Shown: piece by piece, positions 9,860-18,004 of the stretch
Layout of the letters: each line of letters starts with the position of its first letter
Numbering within the stretch: the first letter of the stretch is position 1
DNA from: Methanospirillum lacunae
GTDB taxonomy: Archaea > Halobacteriota > Methanomicrobia > Methanomicrobiales > Methanospirillaceae
Assembly: GCF_046195335.1 (NCBI RefSeq)
Contig: NZ_CP176093.1
DNA: 64,000 nt
Strand: one strand, 5' to 3'
Program-made: the position numbers and the translations under genes
Notes under the pieces: model-generated
The model's input: only the letters and a program-made list of their open reading frames with translations
What the model was told of the DNA's origin: nothing
The model's database searches: none

Positions 9860-10032
9860 GGGAAACAGCCTAGTTGGCAGCCACGAATCTTAATTGAATG
9901 ATCCCTGCAATAGACCGAAATTTCCTTCTTTGTCACTCCATACGTTTCAGATAGTTCAAATGCTTTGCTACAGGGAAGTTCGGTGGTAATCCCTTCCTTA
10001 TTAAATATCGATTCTATCTCTTTCTCATCCAT
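9856..10032 (-). CDS. Small molybdopterin-operon HTH-like protein
   Basis: This is a 58- to 63-residue protein; MDEKEIESIF (start at 10032) and a start 15 bases earlier at 10047 are both possible. The middle reads as a short helix-turn-helix (ELSETYGVTKKEISVYCRD) and it ends with IRGCQLGCFP. I recall similar short proteins ending in a C-x-L-G-x-F signature next to molybdopterin genes in anaerobes; their function is not known to me. It is the first gene of the moe operon and overlaps moeA by 4 bp, so a role in cofactor insertion or its regulation is likely but unproven. Confidence 0.7.
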   Translation of the reverse strand: MDEKEIESIFNKEGITTELPCSKAFELSETYGVTKKEISVYCRDHSIKIRGCQLGCFP

Positions 10033-10160
10033 ATCATTCACCTTCACTGTAATGGGAGAAGATAAAAGATAAACTCCTCCCGTAAAATTTCACAACTCCT
10101 GAATTATTTGAGAATGTGGTTCAAATATTTTTATGATGAGCATCAAATCTCAAGCCGTTG

Positions 10161-10200
10161 AATCTGTTGACAATGTCAGATTATCTTTCATATGTATATG
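10161..10200 (-). promoter_or_regulatory. moe operon promoter with a palindromic operator candidate
   Basis: On the minus strand a TATA-like CATATACATATG sits at 10189-10200. About 25 bp downstream, where transcription would start, lies the imperfect palindrome 10161-10182 with half-sites AATCTG and CAGATT separated by 10 bp. A palindrome over the start point is a common archaeal repressor site, and a metal-responsive regulator would fit. The leader to the first gene would be about 120-135 nt. Confidence 0.4.
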
Positions 10201-10233
10201 AATCTTGTATATCTTTGAAAAAATTTAGGAGTT

Positions 10234-10440
10234 TTAGTTAGGATCTGCCTTTTTGATCATCTGGAAATCATCAATTATGCGGCACCCCCAATTATCATAC
10301 AACTCTTGTAATAACATGTGTACCAAATCAACTGTTATATCAATAAAATCAGGATTGTGTGGACAAACAGTCCCGCAAGGAAAAGTTAAGTTTAAAAAAT
10401 AAATTTTTAAAAAAATCGATTCTTTTAATTTACTCGTCCA
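10234..10440 (-). pseudogene. Possible decayed coding remnant
   Basis: The minus-strand frame ending at TAA 10234-10236 is open for 68 codons and its last 48 residues read like real protein (CGTVCPHNPDFIDITVDLV, then LLQELYDNWGCRIIDD). There is no ATG or GTG at a suitable place; only an internal ATG leaves 27 residues. Just upstream another frame gives a protein-like tail ILFEKTGDIVMDE before a stop. Together this suggests a gene that has decayed by frameshifts. I do not recognise the family. Confidence 0.3.
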
Positions 10441-10488
10441 TTACTATATCACCAGTTTTCTCAAAAAGTATCGGCAAGATGGCAAATC

Positions 10489-10500
10489 ACATATATAGTG
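10489..10500 (+). promoter_or_regulatory. TATA box of the candidate small RNA
   Basis: The sequence ACATATATAGTG lies 26 bp upstream of the first base of the paired segment at 10521, the normal TATA-to-start distance in archaea. Confidence 0.45.
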
Positions 10501-10520
10501 CTAGGGGCCATTATGTTATT

Positions 10521-10651
10521 GCTCGGTTGATCTGATATCGAGCACATGTTTAAGGTAATAAGGCAGAATCAACCCGAACCATGAGGCTTTTCCCGAGTTC
10601 ATGCTTCATGGAGATTCTGCCTACCGAGGAAAAGTGCAGATAATTTCTGCA
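10521..10651 (+). ncRNA. Candidate structured small RNA (unrecognised)
   Basis: Nested complementarity is strong. CTCGGT (10522-10527) pairs with ACCGAG (10623-10628). AGGCAGAATC (10561-10570) pairs with GATTCTGCCT (10613-10622), directly stacked on the first helix. Inside it CCATGAGG (10579-10586) pairs with CTTCATGG (10604-10611) with one G-U pair. A separate hairpin TGCAGA-taatt-TCTGCA (10635-10651) follows and could end the transcript. The 5' GCTCG can instead pair with CGAGC at 10539-10543. A TATA box is correctly placed upstream. I know no family with this layout; it does not match the Moco riboswitch, RNase P or SRP RNA. It is about 450 bp ahead of the fwd promoter, so it is more likely a separate RNA than a leader. 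Confidence 0.5.
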
Positions 10652-10978
10652 TATTCTTGTATGCTATTCATTCCATATCAACCTGATACTGGTTCAGATA
10701 TTTCAAAACGGTTTTATAATAACTCTGATAATAAATCCCGATGATCAATGATCCACCACAAATAGTCAGAAGTGCGGCATGCGATCTGTCCGGTTATTTT
10801 TGAACCTCAAATTGACTCTTAATACAATCAACATGCAGGTATTGGATTGAAAAATCTGCGAGACAGCGCAGTGTCATCAAAGAAAGATCTTTTCAATTTT
10901 GATTAATAATAATCATTTGTGGTTTATTATTTGGATGATCCATTACCAATTTTCACAATTTTATCAGAACTGAATACT

Positions 10979-11126
10979 TTTATTTATATACTAGTGCAGA
11001 AGAAGTTCATGTACTGTTACGTGTCAGAGTAGGATCGGTATCGTCATGCGGGTCACAGCATGAAAAGATCAATCCGCCCTTACAACTGACCATATGCAGA
11101 GCGTCTATACCAAACCGAGGAACACA
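10979..11126 (+). promoter_or_regulatory. fwd operon promoter and leader
   Basis: A TATA box TTTATTTATATAC at 10979-10991 would start transcription near 11015, giving a leader of about 110 nt before the fwdD ATG. The leader can form a TCATGC/GCATGA hairpin near 11043-11062. The ribosome-binding GAGG at 11116-11120 fits the ATG at 11127 and decides against the earlier in-frame ATG at 11094. The stretch 10652-10978 shows no gene. Confidence 0.5.
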
Positions 11127-11528
11127 ATGAGCTCGATTACGATCAACCTGATATCAGGTCGCACCATCCAGCAGGGAGTCTCGATGGAGGGTGGCAAGGA
11201 GAAGAATAACTACCGCCTTGCCTGTGGAATCATCGAGATGGATGAAGCCGATTTTAAAAAACTCGGCGTCATGAAGAACACTAATGTAAAAGTGTCAAGC
11301 GAATTCGGGAGTGTTGTAGTCAAAGCTATAGCAGCAACACAAGGCCCACACCCGGGTATAGCATTTATTCCGATGGGCCCCTGGGCTAACAAAGTTACCA
11401 GCACCGAGACCTACTCAACCGGAATGCCGACATTCAAAGGTGTACCGGTAACTGTTGAACCAGCACCCGAAGAAAAAGTTCTCTCTTCAGTTGACCTTGT
11501 TCGCGAATACTGTTTTGGTGATAACTGA
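11127..11528 (+). CDS. fwdD: Formylmethanofuran dehydrogenase subunit D
   Basis: This 133-residue protein is a molydopterin-dinucleotide-binding-type beta-barrel that completes the catalytic unit of FwdB. Segments such as LISGRTIQQGVSMEGGK and GPHPGIAFIPMGPWAN are typical of FwdD/FmdD. The start at 11127 is preferred over 11094 because GAGG precedes it by 6 bp. The stop overlaps the ATG of fwdB (ATGATG arrangement at 11526-11530). Whether the complex uses tungsten (Fwd) or molybdenum (Fmd) cannot be settled from sequence alone. Confidence 0.92.
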   Translation: MSSITINLISGRTIQQGVSMEGGKEKNNYRLACGIIEMDEADFKKLGVMKNTNVKVSSEFGSVVVKAIAATQGPHPGIAFIPMGPWANKVTSTETYSTGMPTFKGVPVTVEPAPEEKVLSSVDLVREYCFGDN

Positions 11529-12847
11529 TGTCTAAAACGATCACTGATGTAGTCTGCCCGTTCTGTGGTACGCTCTGTGATGACCTTATTGTCACAACAG
11601 ATGACGACGGAAAGAAGATCCTGGGCGTAGATAACGCCTGTGCAATAGGAGCCGAGAAATTCGTTCACTCCTCAGATCATTCACACCGGGTTACCAGACC
11701 ACGTAAGATGCAGGAAGACGGATCCTTCAAAGAGATCACGTACGAAGAAGCGATCGAACACACTGCTACAATTCTTGCAAAGGCCAAAAAGCCCCTTATG
11801 TACGGCTGGTCATCAACATCATGCGAAGCAGACAGTGTAGGCCACGAAATTGCAGAACTCTGTGGTGGAATTGTTGATAACACTGCAGCAGTCTGTCACG
11901 GAACCACTCTGATTGCAGTTCAGAACGTGGGTATCCCGAGCTGTACACTCGGAGAAGTCAAAAACCGTGCAGATCGGATTATTTTCTGGGGATGTAACCC
12001 TGCACACGCCCACCCACGCCACATGTCCCGTTATTCCATCTTCCCACGTGGGTATTTCACCGGAAAGGGAGCAAAACAGAGGAAGATTATCGTCGTCGAT
12101 CCCCGCCCAACCGATACATCTACCCTTGCTGATGTTCATCTTCAGGTTGAACAGGGATATGACTATGAACTCCTCCAGGCTCTTCGGGCTGCAATCCGTG
12201 GAGAACCTCTTGTTGGAGATGTCATAGCCGGTGTTCCAAAAGAGACCGTATATGAGGCTGCAGAAATTCTCAAGTCAGGTAGGTTCGGAGTCATCTTCTT
12301 CGGAATGGGTGTTACCCAGTCGCTTGGAAAAGACCACAACATCGATGCAGCTATCTGTCTGACCAAGGATCTCAACGATTACACCAAATTCTCGATCGTT
12401 GCAATGCGTGGTCACTTCAACGTTACCGGATCCGGTCAGGTACTTGGCTGGCAATTCGGATTTCCCTACGCAGTAGATCTCTCTCGTGGCTTTGCCAGAT
12501 ACAATCCGGGTGAGACAGGTGCCATTGAGGTACTCAAACGCCAGGAGGCCGATGCAGTATTTGTTCTAGGCAGTGACCCGGGAGCACACTTCCCGATGAG
12601 ATGTGTCAAGGAGATTGCCAGACTCCCATCTGTTGCAATCGACCCGCATATCACCCCAACTACCGAGATCTGTGATGTTCACGTCCCGGTAGCCTTTGTT
12701 GGTGTTGAGGTCGGTGGCAACTGCTATCGTATGGATAACGTCCCAATTGAAGCACGTAAAGTTGTAGAACCTCCAGAAGGTATGATGAGTGATTATCAAT
12801 TCCTCTCTGCAGTTCTGGATCGGGTCAAGGAGCTCAAGGCTAACTAG
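11528..12847 (+). CDS. fwdB: Formylmethanofuran dehydrogenase subunit B (W/Mo catalytic subunit)
   Basis: The 439-residue subunit reduces CO2 to formate at a tungsto- or molybdopterin centre, the first step of methanogenesis. Cys10, Cys13, Cys17 and about Cys38 bind the [4Fe-4S] cluster. The metal ligand is Cys123 in AVCHGTT, so it is the cysteine and not the selenocysteine form. The length is normal for FwdB/FmdB. It overlaps fwdD and is followed 11 bp later by fwdA. Formate made here travels to the FwdA amidohydrolase, where it is joined to methanofuran. Confidence 0.94.
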   Translation: MSKTITDVVCPFCGTLCDDLIVTTDDDGKKILGVDNACAIGAEKFVHSSDHSHRVTRPRKMQEDGSFKEITYEEAIEHTATILAKAKKPLMYGWSSTSCEADSVGHEIAELCGGIVDNTAAVCHGTTLIAVQNVGIPSCTLGEVKNRADRIIFWGCNPAHAHPRHMSRYSIFPRGYFTGKGAKQRKIIVVDPRPTDTSTLADVHLQVEQGYDYELLQALRAAIRGEPLVGDVIAGVPKETVYEAAEILKSGRFGVIFFGMGVTQSLGKDHNIDAAICLTKDLNDYTKFSIVAMRGHFNVTGSGQVLGWQFGFPYAVDLSRGFARYNPGETGAIEVLKRQEADAVFVLGSDPGAHFPMRCVKEIARLPSVAIDPHITPTTEICDVHVPVAFVGVEVGGNCYRMDNVPIEARKVVEPPEGMMSDYQFLSAVLDRVKELKAN

Positions 12848-12858
12848 AGGGAGAAAAC

Positions 12859-14556
12859 ATGAGCGAATATATCATTAAAAATGGAATTGTCTATGACCCG
12901 AAGACCGGAGTCAAGGGAGAGGTCAAGGATATCTGTATCAAAGACGGAAAGATCGCAGATAAGGTCTCATCCAAGGCAAAATCCATCGATGCCAAGGGCA
13001 AGACCGTCATGGCCGGTGCAGTTGAGATCCACTCACACGTAGCAGGGCCAAAAGTCAACGAAGGGCGAAACTTCAGACCAGAAGACAAACTCTTCTCATA
13101 CAAACCAGGCGGAAAGAACACCCGAATGGCTGGTGGATTCTCAATTCCTACCACGTTCAAGACCGGGTACGAGTATGCCAAGATGGGATACACCACCGTC
13201 ATGGAGGCAGCAATGCCTCCACTCTATGCCCGTCACGTACATGAGGAGATCAAGGACACTCCGATCATCGACCAGGGAGCTTTCCCGGTCTTTGGAAACA
13301 ACTGGTTTGTCTTTGAGTACCTCAAGAACAACGAGATGGACAATGTCATGGCATACATCTCCTGGCTGCTCAAAACAACCAAGGGATATGCCATCAAGAT
13401 TGTGAACCCCGGTGGTTCAGAAGCCTGGGGATGGGGTGAAAACTGCACAACCATTCATGACCCGGTTCCATACTTTGACATCACTCCTGCCGAGATCATG
13501 AAGGGACTCCTCACTGCCAACGAAAAGATGGGGCTTCCTCACTCAATTCACGTTCACACCAACAACCTCGGAAATCCAGGCAACTACAAAGACACTCTTG
13601 ACACGTTTAAGTTAGCAGAAGGTGTCAAGCCAAACAACAAGTTCGGTCGTGAACAGGTCTTCCATCACACCCATGTTCAGTTCCACTCTTACGGTGGAGA
13701 CAGCTGGGCAAACTTCGAATCCAAAGCCAAGGAGATCATGGACTATGTCAATGCAAACAAGAACATGACCATCGACCTCGGCTGTGTAACCCTTGATGAG
13801 ACCACTACTATGACCGCAGACGGTCCGTTTGAACACCACCTTACAACCCTCAACCACCTGAAGTGGGCCAATGTGGATGTTGAACTAGAGACCAGCTCTG
13901 GTATCGTGCCGTATGTCTACGATCCAAGAGTAAAGGTCTGTGCAATCCAGTGGGCTATCGGTCTTGAACTCGGTCTTTACACAAAAGATCCAATGAGATC
14001 ATTCATCACAACTGACCACCCGAACGCAGGACCATTCATCAGGTACCCACGTATCTTCAAGTGGCTCATGTCTGACAAGTCCAGGCAGGAGATGCTCAAG
14101 AGTTTCAAGTACTCTGACAAGGTTATCGCAGCAACCAACCTTGCATCCATGGACCGTGAGATCACCTTCTATGAACTTGCACAAATGACTCGTGCAGGTC
14201 CGGCAAAAGCACTCGGTCTTACCGATATGTGTGGTGGGCTTGCTCCGGGCATGGATGCAGATGTCGTTGTCTACAACATTGACGAGAATAAGATCAAGGA
14301 TCCGGAAGAGATTGAGAAGGCATTCGGAACTGCATCCCAGGTCTTCAAGTCCGGAACTCTCGTGGTTGACAAAGGTGAGGTTGTCAGTAACGGCAACAAG
14401 CGTACCCTCTGGGTAGATGCAAAAGTTCCAACCAACTCACAGGTAGAACGTGACGTTCAGATGAAGTTCCTGAAGTATTACAGTGTCAACCTGAACAACT
14501 ACGAGGTTTCAGACCACTATGTTGCAAACCCGTACGTGATCGAGGTTGAGAACTAA
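12859..14556 (+). CDS. fwdA: Formylmethanofuran dehydrogenase subunit A (amidohydrolase)
   Basis: This 565-residue protein is a dinuclear-zinc amidohydrolase that condenses formate with methanofuran. Metal ligands are visible in EIHSHVAGPK (His-x-His near residue 57) and IHVHTNNLG; the carboxylated lysine would lie in the KIVNPGG region. A GAGGGAG ribosome-binding site precedes the ATG. The gene is intact and of normal length. Its stop lies 14 bp before the fwdC ATG. Confidence 0.94.
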   Translation: MSEYIIKNGIVYDPKTGVKGEVKDICIKDGKIADKVSSKAKSIDAKGKTVMAGAVEIHSHVAGPKVNEGRNFRPEDKLFSYKPGGKNTRMAGGFSIPTTFKTGYEYAKMGYTTVMEAAMPPLYARHVHEEIKDTPIIDQGAFPVFGNNWFVFEYLKNNEMDNVMAYISWLLKTTKGYAIKIVNPGGSEAWGWGENCTTIHDPVPYFDITPAEIMKGLLTANEKMGLPHSIHVHTNNLGNPGNYKDTLDTFKLAEGVKPNNKFGREQVFHHTHVQFHSYGGDSWANFESKAKEIMDYVNANKNMTIDLGCVTLDETTTMTADGPFEHHLTTLNHLKWANVDVELETSSGIVPYVYDPRVKVCAIQWAIGLELGLYTKDPMRSFITTDHPNAGPFIRYPRIFKWLMSDKSRQEMLKSFKYSDKVIAATNLASMDREITFYELAQMTRAGPAKALGLTDMCGGLAPGMDADVVVYNIDENKIKDPEEIEKAFGTASQVFKSGTLVVDKGEVVSNGNKRTLWVDAKVPTNSQVERDVQMKFLKYYSVNLNNYEVSDHYVANPYVIEVEN

Positions 14557-14569
14557 AGGGGGAAGGGAA

Positions 14570-15577
14570 ATGGATACTGTAAAACTTACCGCAAAAGAAG
14601 TTCCAGAACTCTACCTTGAGGCTGAACACATCACCCCTGATGTGTTTGCAGGAAAGAGTAACCAGGAGATTGGCGATCTTTCAGTCCACATGGGTAACCA
14701 GACCTACAAACTCTCTGATTACTTTACTGTTGAAGGAAAAGCAGGAGCTATCGCTGCAGAAACTAAGATAGTTATTGCAGGGGATGTCAGTAAAGTCAAG
14801 TACATCGGCATGAAGATGACTGCAGGTGAAGTTGAGGTTCTTGGTAATGCAGATATGTACGTCGGTGCCTGGATGGCAGGCGGAAAACTCCTGGTAAAGG
14901 GTAGTGTTGACTCATTTGCAGGAATCGCGATGACCGGTGGAGAACTGATCATCGAAGGTAATGCAAAGAACTACATCGGTGCAGCGTACCGCGGTGACTG
15001 GCGTGGTATGCAGGGTGGAAAGATCGTTGTCAAGGGTAATGTCGGTTCAGATGTTGGTTCAAACATCAACGGCGGAACCATTGATATCGGTGGAAATGCT
15101 GATGTTCACCTTGCAACACATGCTGACGGAGGAACTATCATAGTCCGTGGTGTGGCCAAAGGTCGTGTCGGCGGGCAGATGGTAAAGGGAGATATCTACT
15201 GCCTTGGCGGTGTCGAGCGGATGATGCCTTCTTACAAGTATGATCACACAGAAGAGATCGAACTTGATGGGAAGAAGATGAATTTCCAGGTCTACTTTGG
15301 TGACCTGGGAGAACGTCACGGCAAAAAGAAAGGCGAGATCATCTACGGAAAGATCTACATTGCAACTGGAGTATCTGAAACTACAAGTGCAAAAGTAACT
15401 CCACGTTCAGAGAAAAAGGTTCATTTAAGTGATCTGCAGACGAACCAGCTAGCTTCAGCATTGAAAGAGATGAAAGAACCAAGCGTCCAGGAAGTCAGAA
15501 CCTATATCTTTGATAACTTTGGCGTTGACATGAAACCATCTCAAGTCTCCCGTCTTATCTCATCCCTGAAGCGGTAA
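14570..15577 (+). CDS. fwdC: Formylmethanofuran dehydrogenase subunit C with a C-terminal winged-helix-like extension
   Basis: Residues 1 to about 265 are the FwdC right-handed beta-helix, with glycine-rich repeats resembling GltS C-terminal domains (for example GEVEVLGNADMYVGAWMAGG). The usual length is about 270; this protein has 335 residues. The extra 65 contain a linker (SETTSAKVTPRSEKK) and then LSDLQTNQLASALKEMKE, EVRTYIFDNFGV and PSQVSRLISSLKR. That pattern looks like the winged HTH in front of IS630-type transposases. The start at 14570 has a GGGGAAGGG ribosome-binding site; the earlier ATG at 14546 overlaps fwdA. It is the last fwd gene before the terminator. Confidence 0.9.
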   Translation: MDTVKLTAKEVPELYLEAEHITPDVFAGKSNQEIGDLSVHMGNQTYKLSDYFTVEGKAGAIAAETKIVIAGDVSKVKYIGMKMTAGEVEVLGNADMYVGAWMAGGKLLVKGSVDSFAGIAMTGGELIIEGNAKNYIGAAYRGDWRGMQGGKIVVKGNVGSDVGSNINGGTIDIGGNADVHLATHADGGTIIVRGVAKGRVGGQMVKGDIYCLGGVERMMPSYKYDHTEEIELDGKKMNFQVYFGDLGERHGKKKGEIIYGKIYIATGVSETTSAKVTPRSEKKVHLSDLQTNQLASALKEMKEPSVQEVRTYIFDNFGVDMKPSQVSRLISSLKR

Positions 15578-15589
15578 TTACCCCTTCAC

Positions 15590-15612
15590 GGTCATTTTTT
15601 TTCGTTTTGCTT
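15590..15612 (+). terminator. T-rich terminator after fwdDBAC
   Basis: The run CATTTTTTTTCGTTTTGC starts about 15 bp after the fwdC stop. Archaeal RNA polymerase ends transcription at such T tracts, so fwd and fdh here probably form two units, each with its own promoter. Confidence 0.5.
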
Positions 15613-15799
15613 GTAAGTTACTGTCACTATAGATCAGTTGCTTATTGGATCCAATGTTCTGCCACTTCCTGAAGTTTCACCGTCAGGACAAAATATTGTG
15701 AAAATCAGGGGGTGAATGATCACTGCGCTGATCTTCGTATCTCTTTCTAATGTATTTGATTTATTTTCAATTTTACCACGGATATTTAGAATTAATGTT

Positions 15800-15816
15800 G
15801 AAAATGGTATAAATTG
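15800..15816 (+). promoter_or_regulatory. Promoter of the second fdhAB operon
   Basis: The block ATGGTATAAATTG is a good TATA box; transcription would start near 15838, leaving a leader of about 100 nt before the ATG at 15936. The ribosome-binding GAGG at 15924-15927 decides for that ATG over the ORF start at 15897. Confidence 0.5.
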
Positions 15817-15935
15817 TAATTACCCTGTTTCGATCATGATGACGAAATTGTCCACTCCTATTCACCAGTTTTCAACAAAATTTCAAAAGACTTATCTTGC
15901 TGGATATACCACTTGATATTACCGAGGAATCGTTA

Positions 15936-18002
15936 ATGGAATTAAGCTATGTTCAGACAACATGCCCGTACTGCGGTACCGGCTGTTCGTTCAACCTTGT
16001 GGTAAAGGACGGAAAGGTCGTCGGGACTGCACCGTACCAGCGTTCACCGGTGAACGAGGGTAAGGTCTGCCCGAAAGGACTGTATTCCCACGAGTTCATC
16101 AATTCCCCAGATCGACTCACCACACCCCTGATTAAGAAGGATGGAAAGTTTGTAGAGGCCACCTGGGATGAGGCACTCAAACTTATCGCTGAAAAGTTCA
16201 AGACATTCAAGCCCGATGAATGTGCTGTTCTTTCTTCTGCCCGTGTCTCAAACGAAGATAACTACGCGATGATGAAGTTCGCCCGTGGTGTCTTCAAGAC
16301 ACGGCACATCGATCACTGTGCCCGCCTCTGTCATGCATCCACGGTTGCAGGTCTTGCAAATATTTTCGGCTCCGGTGCAATGACCAATTCCATTCTCGAT
16401 ATCGCTCAGTCCAAGTGTGTCTTTGTCATCGGTTCCAACACCTTTGAGAATCACCCGCTCATCGGTCGCAAGATCATGACGGCAAAGGCAAACGGTGCCA
16501 AGGTTATCTACGTAGATCCCCGGAAGACACCGACCGGAAAACAGGCCGATCTCTTCCTGCAGTTCTACTCTGGAACTGATGTCTGTCTCCTGAACGGTCT
16601 TATGCAGGAGATCATCAAGAACGGATGGGAAAACAAGGAATTCATCGAGAAGCGCTGCAACGGGTACGAGGATCTCAAGAGCGAGGTAATGAAGCCTGAT
16701 TACAGCCTTGAGAACGTCTCTACCGTGACCGGTGTTCCGGTCGAAGATCTGAAGACCGCAGCAGAATGGTACGCAAAGTCAGGCGCAACAGCCATTCTGT
16801 ACTCGATGGGTATCACCCAGCACACCACCGGAGTTGATAATGTCAAGTCCTGTGGAAACCTCCAGATGCTTACCGGAAACCTTGGGCGTCCCGGAACCGG
16901 TGTAAACGCACTTCGTGGACAGAATAACGTGCAGGGAGCTTGTGATATGGGAGCCCTGCCGGTCGTGTACACCGCATACCAGAAAGTCATCGATCCTGCA
17001 GCACACAAGAAGTTCGAAGATGCATGGGGATTCCCTGACGGTATTGCAGAGGGTAAGAACGGATACGAAGTTACCGTCATGATGGATGTCCTCACCGACA
17101 AGCCCGGTGAGCTCAAGTGCATGTACATCATGGGTGAAAACCCGATGATCTCTGACCCTGACCTCACACACGTCGAACATGCACTCAAGTCCCTCGATTT
17201 CCTGGTCTGTCAGGATATCTTCATGAATGAGACCAGTGTGCTCGCAGATGTTGTTCTCCCGGCAACCTGTTTCGCAGAAAAAGACGGGACCCAGACTTCA
17301 ACCGAGCGTCGTGTCCAGATGTGGAGAAAGGCCCAGGACCCACCAGGCGAAGCACGGTTAGACTGGCAGATTATTGCCGACATTGCCAAGGCAATGGGAT
17401 ACGAGAAGCAGTTTGCCTGGAAATCAGCCGAAGAGATCTTCACCGAGATGGCATCACTTACTCCATCCTACGCCGGCATGAACTATGAGCGGCTGAACAA
17501 ACCTGAAGCACTCCACTGGCCATGCCCAACCAAGGAACACCCGGGAACCCCGATTCTCCACGGTGAAAAGTTTGGTATGCCTGATGGCAAGGGTCTTATG
17601 ACTGCCATTTCGTTCAAATATCAGACCGAACGCCCAGATGCAGAATATCCGTTCCTGCTTACCACCGGACGCTGTATCTGGCACTGGCACACTGGAACCA
17701 TGACCCGGAGATCTGAAAACCTCGAACGCGAAGAACCAACCGGATGGGTTGAGATCAACCCTGAAGATGCTAAGGCTCTTGGTATCAGGAACGGCGAGAT
17801 GATCAAGGCAATCAGCCGCCGTGGAGAGATCCAGATCACCGCTCGTGTCACTGATACCATCAAGAAAGGTGTCATGTTCATACCGTTCCACTTCGTGGAG
17901 TGTGCAGCAAACATGCTGACCATCAACGCTCTTGACCCAATCGCTAAGATTCCGGAGTCAAAAGCCTGTGCAGTAAAAGTTGAGAAGATCCAGGGGGCCT
18001 GA
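15936..18002 (+). CDS. fdhA: Formate dehydrogenase, alpha subunit (second copy, linked to fwd)
   Basis: The 688-residue protein is a close paralogue of the copy at 4478-6550. The cluster cysteines are 10, 13, 17 and 45, and the catalytic residue in HIDHCARLCHA is Cys132, so again not selenocysteine. The start is MELSYVQTTCPYCGTGC. In Methanospirillum, FdhAB, heterodisulfide reductase and formylmethanofuran dehydrogenase are reported to assemble into one large complex; the position next to fwdDBAC fits that. Base composition here is more GC-rich at third positions than in the other fdhA, as expected for a highly expressed gene. It ends 2 bp before fdhB. Confidence 0.94.
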   Translation: MELSYVQTTCPYCGTGCSFNLVVKDGKVVGTAPYQRSPVNEGKVCPKGLYSHEFINSPDRLTTPLIKKDGKFVEATWDEALKLIAEKFKTFKPDECAVLSSARVSNEDNYAMMKFARGVFKTRHIDHCARLCHASTVAGLANIFGSGAMTNSILDIAQSKCVFVIGSNTFENHPLIGRKIMTAKANGAKVIYVDPRKTPTGKQADLFLQFYSGTDVCLLNGLMQEIIKNGWENKEFIEKRCNGYEDLKSEVMKPDYSLENVSTVTGVPVEDLKTAAEWYAKSGATAILYSMGITQHTTGVDNVKSCGNLQMLTGNLGRPGTGVNALRGQNNVQGACDMGALPVVYTAYQKVIDPAAHKKFEDAWGFPDGIAEGKNGYEVTVMMDVLTDKPGELKCMYIMGENPMISDPDLTHVEHALKSLDFLVCQDIFMNETSVLADVVLPATCFAEKDGTQTSTERRVQMWRKAQDPPGEARLDWQIIADIAKAMGYEKQFAWKSAEEIFTEMASLTPSYAGMNYERLNKPEALHWPCPTKEHPGTPILHGEKFGMPDGKGLMTAISFKYQTERPDAEYPFLLTTGRCIWHWHTGTMTRRSENLEREEPTGWVEINPEDAKALGIRNGEMIKAISRRGEIQITARVTDTIKKGVMFIPFHFVECAANMLTINALDPIAKIPESKACAVKVEKIQGA

Positions 18003-18004
18003 AG

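Noticed and set aside
10521..10651. Moco riboswitch or leader of the fwd operon
   Set aside because: The paired segment has none of the Moco-RNA consensus I remember, and a separate TATA box for fwd lies at 10979 downstream of it.
15716..15916. 66-codon ORF upstream of the second fdhA
   Set aside because: It covers the TATA box at 15800-15816 and reads as AT-rich noise without a ribosome-binding site.
4478..18002. Selenocysteine in FdhA or FwdB
   Set aside because: The catalytic codons are TGT/TGC cysteine at both fdhA genes (residue 132) and fwdB (residue 123); no in-frame TGA is present.
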